Source of the DNA: Paraburkholderia tropica
Lineage (GTDB): Bacteria > Pseudomonadota > Gammaproteobacteria > Burkholderiales > Burkholderiaceae
DNA length: 64,000 bases
Assembly (NCBI RefSeq): GCF_900109265.1
Contig: NZ_FNZM01000027.1
Location: forward strand, 17,242-81,241
Reading direction: 5' to 3'
Below are positions 33,570-42,492 of this stretch, one piece after another (within the stretch, counting starts at the first letter, position 1; each line of letters begins with the position of its first letter). A program made the position numbers and the translations under genes. The notes beneath the pieces were generated by a model that ran no database searches, was not told where the DNA came from, and was given only the letters and a program-made list of their open reading frames with translations.

Positions 33570-33869
33570 TCATCGTCCGCTTTCCTCACGGCTGTGCTTG
33601 TCGGGCTGCGCCTCGTTGATTTCCGCTTCGGCCTGATGCCAGTAATCGTCGGGGCGGCCTTCCGGCGCGCCCGCCAGTTCCCACAGTTGATACGCGCGCT
33701 GGCGAATGCGATCTTCGCGATCGTGACGCTCGGACGCGCCCTCATCAATGCGAGTCGCCCCACCGATGGCAGGCGGATCGCTTGCCGGAAAAGTCGCTTC
33801 GACCGCGTTATCGATGCGGTTCTCGGACTTGCCTCCCACGCTCTGTTGCTGATTCGAACCGGCTGTCAT
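33570..33869 (-). CDS. DUF2934 small protein
   Basis: The 99-residue protein ends with the DUF2934 motif: RIRQRAYQLWELAGAPEGRPDDYWHQAEAEI. The N-terminus (MTAGSNQQQSVGGKSENRIDNAVEATFPASDPPA) is polar and probably disordered, typical of this family in Burkholderiales. GGAGG stands 6 nt before ATG 33869, so this start is well supported over the longer upstream frame. Function unknown; DUF2934 proteins are cytosolic and often found near stress genes. A paralogue lies at 53635. It precedes the PNPOx-like gene by 47 bases and may be cotranscribed. Confidence 0.82.
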   Translation of the reverse strand: MTAGSNQQQSVGGKSENRIDNAVEATFPASDPPAIGGATRIDEGASERHDREDRIRQRAYQLWELAGAPEGRPDDYWHQAEAEINEAQPDKHSREESGR

Positions 33870-34127
33870 CGCTGCCTCCATTGCATCAAACATGTAAAAC
33901 CCGGGGTAGCGGATCTTCCACCGCCGCCGCGCGGGGCGGAGCATGGACATGCTCGAGTCGACATAGCGCATCGAGTGTGCCCAAACGCGAAATCGCACAA
34001 TCGTCCCGAGCGCTCTGTCCGCAACACTCGCTATACGTACGGCAGGCGTCGCTATTTTTTGATTTCCGATTGGTTTACTCTCAACGTCACACCGCGCGTC
34101 CAGCGCCTTATCCCCAAGGCACCCGCC

Positions 34128-34349
34128 ATGTTGAGCCCACACGAAATCGCAACACTGATGGTGATCCGGGATACAGCCCCCCGGCTAGACATCGGTCACG
34201 ACGAACTGGCAGCCCTGCTGCGCCTCGAACTGGTGAGCCTGGACGCAGCCGTTACCGGTCCGGCATCGCCTAGGCTGACGCCGCGCGGCGACGCTGTCCT
34301 GCTGGCCTTCGCGGGCCGTCGACATGTGAACCTGGCGGCCAGGCGGTGA
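34128..34349 (+). CDS. Small hypothetical protein (MLSPHE type)
   Basis: The 73-residue protein begins MLSPHEIATLMVIRDTAPRLDIGHDELAALLRLELV and ends with a basic RRHVNLAARR tail. I recognise it as resembling short hypothetical proteins of Burkholderia with an N-terminal winged-helix-like pattern (helix, loop, helix followed by LTPRGDAVL), reminiscent of a small DNA-binding domain. The LTPRGxxVL segment is like the wing of MarR-type proteins. A weak AAGG site is about 10 nt upstream. It stands alone and converges on the CheB gene. Confidence 0.6.
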   Translation: MLSPHEIATLMVIRDTAPRLDIGHDELAALLRLELVSLDAAVTGPASPRLTPRGDAVLLAFAGRRHVNLAARR

Positions 34350-34389
34350 CCCCGGCACGCACGAAAGTCGGCCCCACACGCGGCTGACC

Positions 34390-35400
34390 TCAATCGTCGG
34401 CTCGCTCACTGTCCGCCATCTTGTGCAACGCGTCCCGCAAAATGGCATCGAGCGCCTCGGCCTGCTCGACGCGCGAGTCCTCTTTCGCGGCGCGTGCGGT
34501 GTCGCCCGAGCGCAGCGCGCGTTCGTGCTGTTCGCGCGCGAACACACGATGCTCCCTAACGGTGCGCACGGCGCTCCATATCGCCCGTTCGACGTCGCGC
34601 ACAATGCCGTCCTCCAGCGACAATTCGGAAAACGCGTGTCCTGTGTGGCAGCGGTATCGATGCGGGCGCTCGTCTTCCAGTTGCCACAGTGACCCGCCGC
34701 ATTCGGGACAAGTCAGCGCGGAGCGCTGGCCTATCCGATCCAGATCCTGCGGCGAAACGACGCCTCGCGAAGCCACTTCCGCCTCCTCTCTGATCAGTCT
34801 GTCCGCTTTCACTGCATCCTCCGATTTGCGCGGCGCCGCATGCACGGCGCTCACGATGGCCGCCGCCATCGTCTCCACACTTTCAATAATGGCGGCCCCA
34901 TCCACGGCGCGCAGCGCCGCGTTCGGCATGGAAGGCGCCTCGCACTCGGCGGGGCGTTGCACAAGACACTGGCCGCCGCGCGCATGCACCATGGCGAGCC
35001 CTGCCGCGCCATCGTCGAGATCGCCACTCAGCACCACTCCGACGACTCGATTGCCGTACGCCATCGACGCGCTGCGCATCAGCGGATCCGCGGCCGGACG
35101 CGAAAAATTCTCCGGCGCGCTATCGGAAAGGCGCATGTGACCTCGTTCGACGAGCAGATGACGGTCCGGCGGCGCGATATAGATCCGAGCCGCGATCAAC
35201 GCTTCGCCATCTTTCGCATGTGTCGCGTGCAGCGGCCCCCAGCCGCGCATCAATTCGGGTAACGTACTTTTGTGACGACCAATGTGCAGTACGATGCAGA
35301 CCGCCGCTGGCAACGTCGCCGGCAAACCCGCCACGAGGGTCCGCAATGCGTAAAAGCCGCCGCGCGACGCCGCGATGACTACGATTTTCCGAGGGTTCAC
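34390..35400 (-). CDS. CheB-type methylesterase with C-terminal zinc ribbon
   Basis: The 336-residue protein has a CheB methylesterase domain (about 1-188) without the usual N-terminal receiver. Catalytic residues in place are Ser12 (AASRGG, normally ASAGG), His39 (VLHIGRH) and Asp130 (LSGDLDDGAAGL). After a linker, residues about 228-260 form a zinc ribbon: CPECGGSLWQ...YRCHTGHAFS. A helical tail follows (about 260-336). CheB domains remove methyl or amide groups from chemoreceptor glutamates. Zn-ribbon CheB proteins of this kind are linked to sensory clusters with CheR and PAS domains. It lies downstream of a histidine kinase in the same direction (gap 120). Confidence 0.87.
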   Translation of the reverse strand: MNPRKIVVIAASRGGFYALRTLVAGLPATLPAAVCIVLHIGRHKSTLPELMRGWGPLHATHAKDGEALIAARIYIAPPDRHLLVERGHMRLSDSAPENFSRPAADPLMRSASMAYGNRVVGVVLSGDLDDGAAGLAMVHARGGQCLVQRPAECEAPSMPNAALRAVDGAAIIESVETMAAAIVSAVHAAPRKSEDAVKADRLIREEAEVASRGVVSPQDLDRIGQRSALTCPECGGSLWQLEDERPHRYRCHTGHAFSELSLEDGIVRDVERAIWSAVRTVREHRVFAREQHERALRSGDTARAAKEDSRVEQAEALDAILRDALHKMADSERADD

Positions 35401-35520
35401 GATGCGGACCTCATCGACTGGACGAATGCCAATCGACGCGCATCGCGCGTGCCTTCCCTTCGATCCCCCGGATACGCACGCGGATTTCTTCTGCAGCCCG
35501 GAGCAAAACGACGCGGCGGC

Positions 35521-37206
35521 TCAACTCTCCGGACTGGCGATGTCGAGGCGCACCAGCTCTTGCGCCATCGATAGCGCCGCGCGCCGCGCTTCGTCCGGCG
35601 TGGCGAATGGTCCGGGTACTGCGCATCCGTCGAAGGGATAGATAAGCTTGCCGTCGGTTTTCCGGCGCACGCGCAGATAGCCGATATAGCTCCCCAGCGC
35701 GTTCACCTTCTGCCCGCATGAAACCTCGTAGTCATCGGGGCGCAACACCGCGGTCGTAACGGCAAGCGTGTGCTCCATATCGCGAGACATAGAGGGGAAT
35801 CCAGAAAGAAACCGGCTGGGCCTCGTGGCGCGCTTGCGGGATGCATCGGCAGCGAAATCGCGAGTAGCGCGGACAACGTTATCCGTGATGCGATCAGCAA
35901 CTTGTGCCTGCGGCGTCGCGTCGGCACCGTGAAACGCCGGCAGATGCACCACGAACTCGCTGCCATGGCCGACGCCGGCGCTGCGCGCTTCGACCTGGCC
36001 GCCATGCAGTTCGACAAGCCTTCGAACCATCGTAAGGCCGATTCCCAGTCCACGTTTGCCGGCCGTGGTGTTCCGGTGTGCCTGCGCGAACATTTCGAAA
36101 ATATGGGCAAGCTGATGCTCAGGAATGCCCGCACCGCGGTCGAGAACCGCGATTTCGGCAGATCCGTCGTCGGCGCGCGCAATTGTCAAGCGCGTCTGCG
36201 CGCCGGGCTCGCTGTACTTTGCCGCATTGTGCAGAAGATTCGTGATGATCTGTTCAAGGCGCACCGCATCCGCCAGCACACGGATCGGCCCATCGGGCAG
36301 CACGACGATGAGCGCCTGTCCACTCTTCTCGAAAAACGGTTTGCAGGTCTGCACCGCGCTATTCACGACGTCGGCCAGCAGCGTCGGTTGCAGGTTGCAG
36401 TCGATCTTGCCGCGAGCGATACGAGACACGTCGAGCAGATCGTCCACAAGGCGCGTCACGTGCCGCACCTGGCGCGTGAGAATCTCCAAGGGCCGTTCGG
36501 GCGGCGGCCCGTCCGTTCGCTCCCGCCGCCATAACTCGACAACATTGCTGATCGACGCTAGCGGATTGCGCAGTTCGTGCGCCAGCGTCACGAGAAACTC
36601 GTCCTTCACGCGCTCGCGCTCACAGGCGAGCTTCGCCGCGTCGAGCGCAAGATTCAGACGCCACGCCGCCGCCACGAACGCACCGAGATCGGCAAGCAAG
36701 CGCATGTCGCCCGGGTAAAAGCGTTCCCCGGGCGCGTGAGCGCACGCCCAAAGACTGCCCGCGACCAGGCCGTCCACCGACCACGGTACAACCAGGGTTT
36801 CGAAGACGCGCGGCTCAATCCGGGCCAGCGCGGCGTAGTGGCGCGACGGTTCGTAGAACAGTTGCGGCGCGTTGCGCTCGATGGCCAGCCCGCACGGGCG
36901 CTCGTCGCGGCGCATGCGAGAGCCGATATAACGGGAAAGCGGCCCGGAGGCCACGCACAGATGCAACAGGTCGGGGCGCGCGGTTTCGATCACGCAGACG
37001 CCCGCCGAATCGGCACCGCACAGTCCAATCGCGATCTCAGACACAGACTGCAAAACGGGCCTGCAATCGCCAGCCAGCTCGCGGCCGAGTTGCTCAAAGG
37101 CCGTAGCGATGGCGCTCGGGTCGCGCCGGCGCTGAGGTCGGCGCGCCATTGCGTGAGTGATGAGCACGTCATCGAGAGACAATGTCTGCGTGTTGTCGCT
37201 GTCCAT
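35521..37206 (-). CDS. GAF histidine kinase fused to a DUF6723-like C-terminal domain
   Basis: The 561-residue protein has a GAF domain (about 45-185), dimerisation domain with phospho-His210 (FLVTLAHELRNPLASISN), ATPase domain with N-box LHNAAKYSEPG, DRGAGIP and GLGIGLTMVRRLVELHGG (about 305-425), a linker, then about 70 residues (490-561) reading YEVSCGQKVNALGSYIGYLRVRRKTDGKLIYPFDG...GPFATPDEARRAA. That tail matches the small DUF6723 proteins of Burkholderiales, which usually stand alone. No membrane segments. GGAGA before ATG 37206 supports this start over 37275. The linker reads continuously with no sign of a lost stop, though a fusion of two adjacent genes is the likely origin. The nearby CheB gene suggests a shared pathway. 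Confidence 0.87.
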   Translation of the reverse strand: MDSDNTQTLSLDDVLITHAMARRPQRRRDPSAIATAFEQLGRELAGDCRPVLQSVSEIAIGLCGADSAGVCVIETARPDLLHLCVASGPLSRYIGSRMRRDERPCGLAIERNAPQLFYEPSRHYAALARIEPRVFETLVVPWSVDGLVAGSLWACAHAPGERFYPGDMRLLADLGAFVAAAWRLNLALDAAKLACERERVKDEFLVTLAHELRNPLASISNVVELWRRERTDGPPPERPLEILTRQVRHVTRLVDDLLDVSRIARGKIDCNLQPTLLADVVNSAVQTCKPFFEKSGQALIVVLPDGPIRVLADAVRLEQIITNLLHNAAKYSEPGAQTRLTIARADDGSAEIAVLDRGAGIPEHQLAHIFEMFAQAHRNTTAGKRGLGIGLTMVRRLVELHGGQVEARSAGVGHGSEFVVHLPAFHGADATPQAQVADRITDNVVRATRDFAADASRKRATRPSRFLSGFPSMSRDMEHTLAVTTAVLRPDDYEVSCGQKVNALGSYIGYLRVRRKTDGKLIYPFDGCAVPGPFATPDEARRAALSMAQELVRLDIASPES

Positions 37207-37536
37207 GCTATCTCCGGCATGCAACGGAAATATGAGGCGTGCAGGTCTTTCCTGTTTGTTCATGCGCGTTTGCATGCACGACGCGACGGCGGCGTCCCAT
37301 GACGGTTCAATCCGTCGCGCGCTTCGACACTAACGGGAACGATCAATGCGGCGGCCCGATAGGGCTCGATGTTGAAGGCTGAGTTCCGGTGTCCGCAGCG
37401 CGACCGTTAAGGACAGCCTAGCCCAATGGGAGTGATTTGTGGACGTGTTGAGCTTGTCCGTAAAGGGTCGCTTGCGGACATCTGCCCTTCGTTGGCGAGC
37501 GGGGCTGCGCAGGGACGGGTCGTGCTCGCGCCGCTT
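37207..37536. other. Intergenic region between kinase and recombinase-like gene
   Basis: About 330 bases, containing the kinase promoter and the end of the recombinase-like transcript. The only structure noted is the hairpin at 37455-37480. No supported gene. Confidence 0.45.
37455..37480. repeat. Short hairpin TGTCCG...CGGACA
   Basis: Perfect 6-bp arms separated by 14 bases, about 57 bases past the recombinase-like stop on its strand. The arms plus the inner GGGTCG resemble a common dispersed motif (TGTCCGxxxxGGGTCGxxxxCGGACA) in proteobacterial genomes, as far as memory allows. It may terminate the leftward transcript. Confidence 0.35.
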
Positions 37537-38148
37537 TCAGGCGCGCCGGGCAACGGTGGGAATATTGGGGGCCGAGAAAGCAGCGCGTATGCGCATGACG
37601 GTCTGCCGGGAGGTGCCGAACCGGCGCGCTGTCTCGCTTACAGACACGCCTTTTTTCAGCAGGGCGGCGACGCGCTCGCGATCTTGACCGGAGAGCGACA
37701 CAGGACGCCCGGTGGAACGCCCACACTGTTGCGCAAGCTTGAGGCTCAAACTGCTGCGTTCGCTGCGCGTGGCGGTTTCGAGGCGCACCACGGCGCGCAG
37801 CATCTTGAACGCGGCCGGCTCCGGACGACCGGCGAGGTCGATAGCACCGAGTTCGACGCAGCGAACGGCGATCCTTTCCTTGCGGCATTTGAGCAACGTG
37901 GACAGCACGTCGCGCGCGCTCGAACCGAGGCACGACAGATCGAGCACCACCAGTTCGTCGCCCGCCGCCGCGCGCCGCAGCACATTGGTCAACGCGCTGC
38001 GCTCCTGCGCGCCGACGTACGGCGGCACGTTGTCGACCGCCACGCGGTTCAGCGCCACGGTATAACCGGCCTTGTCGAGCCGTATGAGTTCCTGCTCCGG
38101 AAAATTGCCGTCGCTCGCGCTGTTGATGTAGAAATAGGTGTGGGCCAA
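37537..38148 (-). CDS. Serine-recombinase-like protein lacking most catalytic arginines
   Basis: The 203-residue protein follows the resolvase plan: an N-terminal catalytic-like domain (about 1-125), then a C-terminal helix-turn-helix (SVSETARRFGTSRQTVMRIRAAF, about 168-190). By hand alignment to gamma-delta resolvase, Ser10 is present (MAHTYFYINS), and so is Arg45 (QERSAL). Arg8 is Ile, the LDRLGR block is LSCLGS (Arg68 and Arg71 lost), and the AERQR segment is LETAT. Strand exchange is therefore unlikely. The TTG at 38148 is preferred because GGAGAAAGG lies just upstream. ATG 38217 would overlap the giant CheB-CheR gene and add unlike sequence. It starts 29 bases after that gene ends, in the same direction, so it may be a DNA-binding output of that sensor. 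That role is inference. Confidence 0.75.
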   Translation of the reverse strand: MAHTYFYINSASDGNFPEQELIRLDKAGYTVALNRVAVDNVPPYVGAQERSALTNVLRRAAAGDELVVLDLSCLGSSARDVLSTLLKCRKERIAVRCVELGAIDLAGRPEPAAFKMLRAVVRLETATRSERSSLSLKLAQQCGRSTGRPVSLSGQDRERVAALLKKGVSVSETARRFGTSRQTVMRIRAAFSAPNIPTVARRA

Positions 38149-38176
38149 TCCTTTCTCCAGTACGGCTCGCGCGATC

Positions 38177-41100
38177 TCATTGCCGCAAGCGCGACACGAC
38201 AGCGAGCAGGTCGTCAAGCAGCACGGGCTTCTTCAGCAGCGCGTTGAAACCGGCGCTCAGCGCCTCGTGCATATCGGATTCGTTGCCATAGCCGCTCAAC
38301 GCGATACAGACGATCGACTCCATGGCGGGCATCTCACGCAGCTTGCCGACGAACTCGAATCCGTCCATGCCCGGCATGCCCAGATCGGACAGCACGAGGT
38401 CGGGGCGGTTGCCGTCGAGCATCGCGAGCGCATCCGGCCCGCTCGTGGCCGTTCGCACGGTCGCGCCCTCGCCTTCGAGCAGCAACTTGAAGGTCTCCAC
38501 AGTGGTCGGGTCATCATCGACCATCACAATCTCGAGACCGTGAAACGAGGCAGACGACACGCCGTCGTCGTGCGGCGTCTGCAAGCGGGCGCGATGCGTC
38601 GGGAGCGTGATCGTGAACGTCGCGCCACGGCCCGCGCCCTCGGATTCTGCGCGCACCGCGCCGCCGTGCAGCGTCACCAGATCACGAACGAGCGCAAGTC
38701 CGATACCCAAGCCCGAGCGGCGCACCGCGGAATCGCGGCTCTGCTGATACATGTCGAAGACGTGCGGCAACAGCGACTGCTCGATGCCGCTGCCGGTATC
38801 AGCCACGCGAAAGACGGCTTCGGCATGTTCGCTGACTTCCAGCGTCACGCTGACCGCTCCACGCGACGTAAACTTCAGCGCATTGCTGACGAGGTTCCAG
38901 ACGATCTGCTCGACACGCGTCAGGTCGGCATGCACGATCACGGGAACCGCGCCCGTCGAAACATGCAGCGCGAGGCCACGGTGTTCCGCTTCCTCGCGCA
39001 CCGCGCTCGCCACGCGCTGCACGATTTCCCGCATATCCACGATGGTGCGCACGATCGAGAGCTTGCCGGTGCGCACACGCGAAATATCGAGCAGGTCGTC
39101 GATGATCTGCGCCTGGCCGATCACCGTGCGTCGGATCGTGTCGGTGGCGCGCGAGAGATTCAGGTTCTGCCGCGTTTCGGGCGCGCGGGCAATCATTTCT
39201 GCGCTCGCCGAAATCAGATTGAGCGGATGCTTGAGTTCGTGCGAGACCACGGCGAGGAATTCGTCGCGGCGGCGCTGCGCGTCGCGCTCGCCATTTTCCG
39301 CCGGCATTTCGCCGCGCGCGCTCCGGGGCGACGAGCCGGTCTGGAATTCGCTCAGATCGCGTGCGATCTTGGCGAAACCGCTGACGCCCGGTTCGTCGAG
39401 CCGCGAGAGCACACCACTCGCGAGGAAACGGCTACCGTCCTTGCGCAGGTGCCATCGGTCTTCCTCGGTGCGGCCGTTCAGCCGCGCTTCGGCGAATTCG
39501 CGCTGCGCGACGTTGTTGGCGCGATCCTCCTCGGTCGAGAGCACGTCGGCCGAGCGGCCGATCATTTCCGCTTCCGCGTAGCCGAAAATGCGCTCCGCTC
39601 CCGCGTTCCAGCTCGTGATCGCGCCGCCATCATCGAACGTGATGATCGCGTAGTCGCGCGTTCCTTCGGCCACGATGCGCATGCGCCGCTCGCCTTCACG
39701 CAGGCGGTCTTCGGCCTGACGACGCCCGGTGATGTCGATGAACGAGAGCACCGCGCCATCGATGCGGTCCTCGGTTGTGCGATACGGCACGAACCGCGCT
39801 AGATACCAGCGCCCGTCGTTGCTCTTGAGTTCGCGTTCGATCAGGCGCAGCGAATCGAAGGCCTCGGCCGCGTCGTCCGCGAGCTTGTCGTATTCGAGGC
39901 GATGCGTGATGTCGAGCAGCGAGCGGCCAATGTCCGATGGAATGATGCTGAACACGTCGATCGCGCGCGGCGTATAGCGCTTGATGCAGATATTGCGATC
40001 GACGAAAATCGTGCCGATATCGTTCGCCGCGATCAGGTTCTGTAAGTCGTCGTTGATCTTGCCGGTTTCCTCGACCTTAGACTTGAGTTCCGCGTTGACG
40101 GTGGTGAGTTCCTCGTTGATCGACTGCAGCTCTTCCTTGCTGGTTTCGAGCTCTTCGGTGGCCGATCGCAGTTCCTCGTTGATCGCCTGCAATTCCTCGT
40201 TCGAGGCCTTGAGTTCTTCCGTCGAGGTTTCCGACTGCTCGATCGTCGACTGCAACTGCTCCTTGGTGCGCTGCAATTCGCGTTCGAGCTGGCTGATGAT
40301 GGGGTCTTTCTGCACATCGCCCGTCGTCGCTTCCGGCCCGCTCATGCTGTCTTCCACTTCGTCGAACAGTACGAGCACGAAGTCGGCATTGGCCTCCGGA
40401 TCATGCACGGGACGCGCCGTCATGTTGACGAAGTACGAACGCCCCTCGCGCTCGATGCGCACGCGCCGCGCCTCGACGCTCCGATTGGTATGCAGCGCCT
40501 GATAAATGGCCGTGCGCAATTCCACGCGCAGCTCGGGGCGCACGACAGCAACGATGTTGTGCGACGGCTCGCCGCCCGAATATTGCAGGAAGCGCCCGGC
40601 GCGATCCGAGAGATGCACGATTTCCGAGTCGCGGCTCACGAGCACGCTGGGCGGTGCGTACTGCTCGACGAGCCGCTGATGCAGGTCGCCGAACGAAAAG
40701 CGCCGGCGGCCCGGCGGCTGTACGGTGGCGACCACGGGACGCGTGTTCGTCGCGCCCGACATCGCCACGGGCACGGGCGTGTCGCCGCGCACCGCCATGT
40801 TCGCGCGATAGATGCGGTTGCGCTTGTCGACGACGGTGAACATCGAACTGACGCTATCGGCCGACTCGGAACTGCCGAGAAACAGCACGCCGCCCGGACG
40901 GAGCGCGAAGTGGAACATCTTGAGAATTTCGATCTGCGCGTCGCGGTCGAGATAGATGAGCAGGTTGCGACAGCAGATGAGATCGAGCCGCGAGAACGGC
41001 GGATCGCTGAGCACGTTGTGGTGCGCGAACAGCATGTGCTCGCGCAACTCCTTCTTGATGCGGAAATGCGCCGCGTCCTTCGAAAAGAATTGCCGAACGC

Positions 41101-42256
41101 GTGCGGGCGAGACGTCCGCGAGAATCGAATCGGGATACAGGCCGGTGCGCGCCGCCGAGATCGCGCGCTCGTCAATGTCGGTGGCGAAGACCTGGAACGA
41201 TGCGCCTTCCGCCAGCTTCAGCGAGCGTTCCTGCAACAGCATGGCGAGCGAATACGCCTCTTCGCCGGTCGCGCAGCCCACCGACCAGACGCGAATGCGC
41301 TCCTGCTCGTTGCGGCCTTCGAAGAGCGGAGGCAGCACGTCGCGTTCCAGTACGTCGAAGGCTTCCTTGTCCCGAAAGAAATTGGTCACGCTGATCAGCA
41401 TGTCCTGCAACAGCGCCTGAGTTTCCTCCGGGTGCAGATGCAGGAAGTCGCGATAGGCCTGAAGGTCGGTGATGCCGTTGACCTGCAGGCGGCGCTCGAT
41501 ACGGCGCATGACCGTCGCGCGCTTGTAATGGCGAAAATCGTGCGCGGTTCGCGTGCGGAGGATGATCATGATTTCGCGCAGCGCTCGCTCGGCCACCTCG
41601 TTCGCCACGGCGTCGTTGCGCTCGGTGCGTTCGATGACGGGCATCTGGATCTCGCGCGCCGTATTCCACAAATCGAGCAGCTTCTGGGGCATTTCGGCGG
41701 CGGTTTGCACGAAATCGACCATGCCCGTGGCGATCGCGCTGCGCGGCATGCTCTCGTATTCCGCTTCCGACGGATCCTGCGCGAAGGTGATGCCGCCCAT
41801 CTCCTTGATGCGGGCGAGGCCGGCCGAACCGTCCGAACCCGCACCCGAGAGCACGATGCCCATCGCGCGTTCGCGATGCACCTCGGCGAGCGTGCGGAAG
41901 AACACGTCGATGGCCGATCGGCGGCCCTCTTCGGGCTGGCTCGGCGTGACGCGCAGGTAGTCGTCAACCATCGTCAGATCGAGCGACGGGGCGATCAGAT
42001 AAACGTGATCGGGCAGAATGGGCGTCGCTTCCTTCACTTCCAGCACCGGCATGGCAGTGGCTTTCTGGAGCAGCGAGGCCAGATTGCTCTCGTAGTCCCG
42101 CGCGAGATGGACGATCACGACGAACGCCATCGAGGTGCGGCCGGGCAAAGCCTCGAACAGCTCCTGGAGCGCACTCAAACCGCCCGCCGACGCCCCTATC
42201 CCGACAATCGGATATTTGGCCTGGCTCGGAATGATGTGCCCACGTCGTTTCACCAT
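38177..42256 (-). CDS. CheB-CheR-PAS hybrid histidine kinase with receiver (giant fusion sensor)
   Basis: The 1,359-residue protein fuses six functions. CheB methylesterase about 15-200 (GIGASAGG, catalytic Ser23; SGAGSDGSAGL, Asp142). CheR methyltransferase about 215-490 (SVTNFFRD; VWSVGCATGEEAYSLA SAM site; ICCRNLLIYL). PAS-like region about 520-632. Coiled coil about 655-735 (EELKASNEELQAINEEL repeats). PAS domains about 738-845 and 858-970. Dimerisation domain with His1006 in VVSHELKHPLN, ATPase about 1105-1222 (NLVSNALKFT, GLGIGLALVRDLVTLHGG). Receiver about 1241-1357 with Asp1291 and a KKP motif. No membrane helices. It could methylate or demethylate a partner and relay phosphate. A second CheB-CheR protein is encoded back to back at 42962. 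Confidence 0.93.
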   Translation of the reverse strand: MVKRRGHIIPSQAKYPIVGIGASAGGLSALQELFEALPGRTSMAFVVIVHLARDYESNLASLLQKATAMPVLEVKEATPILPDHVYLIAPSLDLTMVDDYLRVTPSQPEEGRRSAIDVFFRTLAEVHRERAMGIVLSGAGSDGSAGLARIKEMGGITFAQDPSEAEYESMPRSAIATGMVDFVQTAAEMPQKLLDLWNTAREIQMPVIERTERNDAVANEVAERALREIMIILRTRTAHDFRHYKRATVMRRIERRLQVNGITDLQAYRDFLHLHPEETQALLQDMLISVTNFFRDKEAFDVLERDVLPPLFEGRNEQERIRVWSVGCATGEEAYSLAMLLQERSLKLAEGASFQVFATDIDERAISAARTGLYPDSILADVSPARVRQFFSKDAAHFRIKKELREHMLFAHHNVLSDPPFSRLDLICCRNLLIYLDRDAQIEILKMFHFALRPGGVLFLGSSESADSVSSMFTVVDKRNRIYRANMAVRGDTPVPVAMSGATNTRPVVATVQPPGRRRFSFGDLHQRLVEQYAPPSVLVSRDSEIVHLSDRAGRFLQYSGGEPSHNIVAVVRPELRVELRTAIYQALHTNRSVEARRVRIEREGRSYFVNMTARPVHDPEANADFVLVLFDEVEDSMSGPEATTGDVQKDPIISQLERELQRTKEQLQSTIEQSETSTEELKASNEELQAINEELRSATEELETSKEELQSINEELTTVNAELKSKVEETGKINDDLQNLIAANDIGTIFVDRNICIKRYTPRAIDVFSIIPSDIGRSLLDITHRLEYDKLADDAAEAFDSLRLIERELKSNDGRWYLARFVPYRTTEDRIDGAVLSFIDITGRRQAEDRLREGERRMRIVAEGTRDYAIITFDDGGAITSWNAGAERIFGYAEAEMIGRSADVLSTEEDRANNVAQREFAEARLNGRTEEDRWHLRKDGSRFLASGVLSRLDEPGVSGFAKIARDLSEFQTGSSPRSARGEMPAENGERDAQRRRDEFLAVVSHELKHPLNLISASAEMIARAPETRQNLNLSRATDTIRRTVIGQAQIIDDLLDISRVRTGKLSIVRTIVDMREIVQRVASAVREEAEHRGLALHVSTGAVPVIVHADLTRVEQIVWNLVSNALKFTSRGAVSVTLEVSEHAEAVFRVADTGSGIEQSLLPHVFDMYQQSRDSAVRRSGLGIGLALVRDLVTLHGGAVRAESEGAGRGATFTITLPTHRARLQTPHDDGVSSASFHGLEIVMVDDDPTTVETFKLLLEGEGATVRTATSGPDALAMLDGNRPDLVLSDLGMPGMDGFEFVGKLREMPAMESIVCIALSGYGNESDMHEALSAGFNALLKKPVLLDDLLAVVSRLRQ

Positions 42257-42492
42257 GGCTGGCTGATCCTGTAGAGAGAGTCGTGTCCGCGGCACGCCGG
42301 GCAGGCGCGACGGGTTGCAGACCGCCATTATCCGTCCTGGCCCCGGGGCACGATAGTGGCGTCTTTCAAGATGGCCAACGCGGGCGAAGCGGCTGAGCAA
42401 TTTTTATGCCCACCGGAGCGGCTGCCGACGGCAGCGATGCGCCTCTCATGTACGCAACCTTAGACGACGGACCCGACTCGCGTACGCCAAAT

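Noticed and set aside
37537..38217. Idea that the recombinase-like protein has its catalytic serine replaced by Ala (NRVAVDN)
   Set aside because: With the TTG start the YINS segment places Ser at position 10, a better alignment with resolvases. The NRVAVDN segment falls after the first helix.
40403..42274. 623-codon plus-strand frame opposite the giant CheB-CheR gene
   Set aside because: Shadow of a clearly conserved multi-domain protein. It has no recognisable motif or ribosome binding site.
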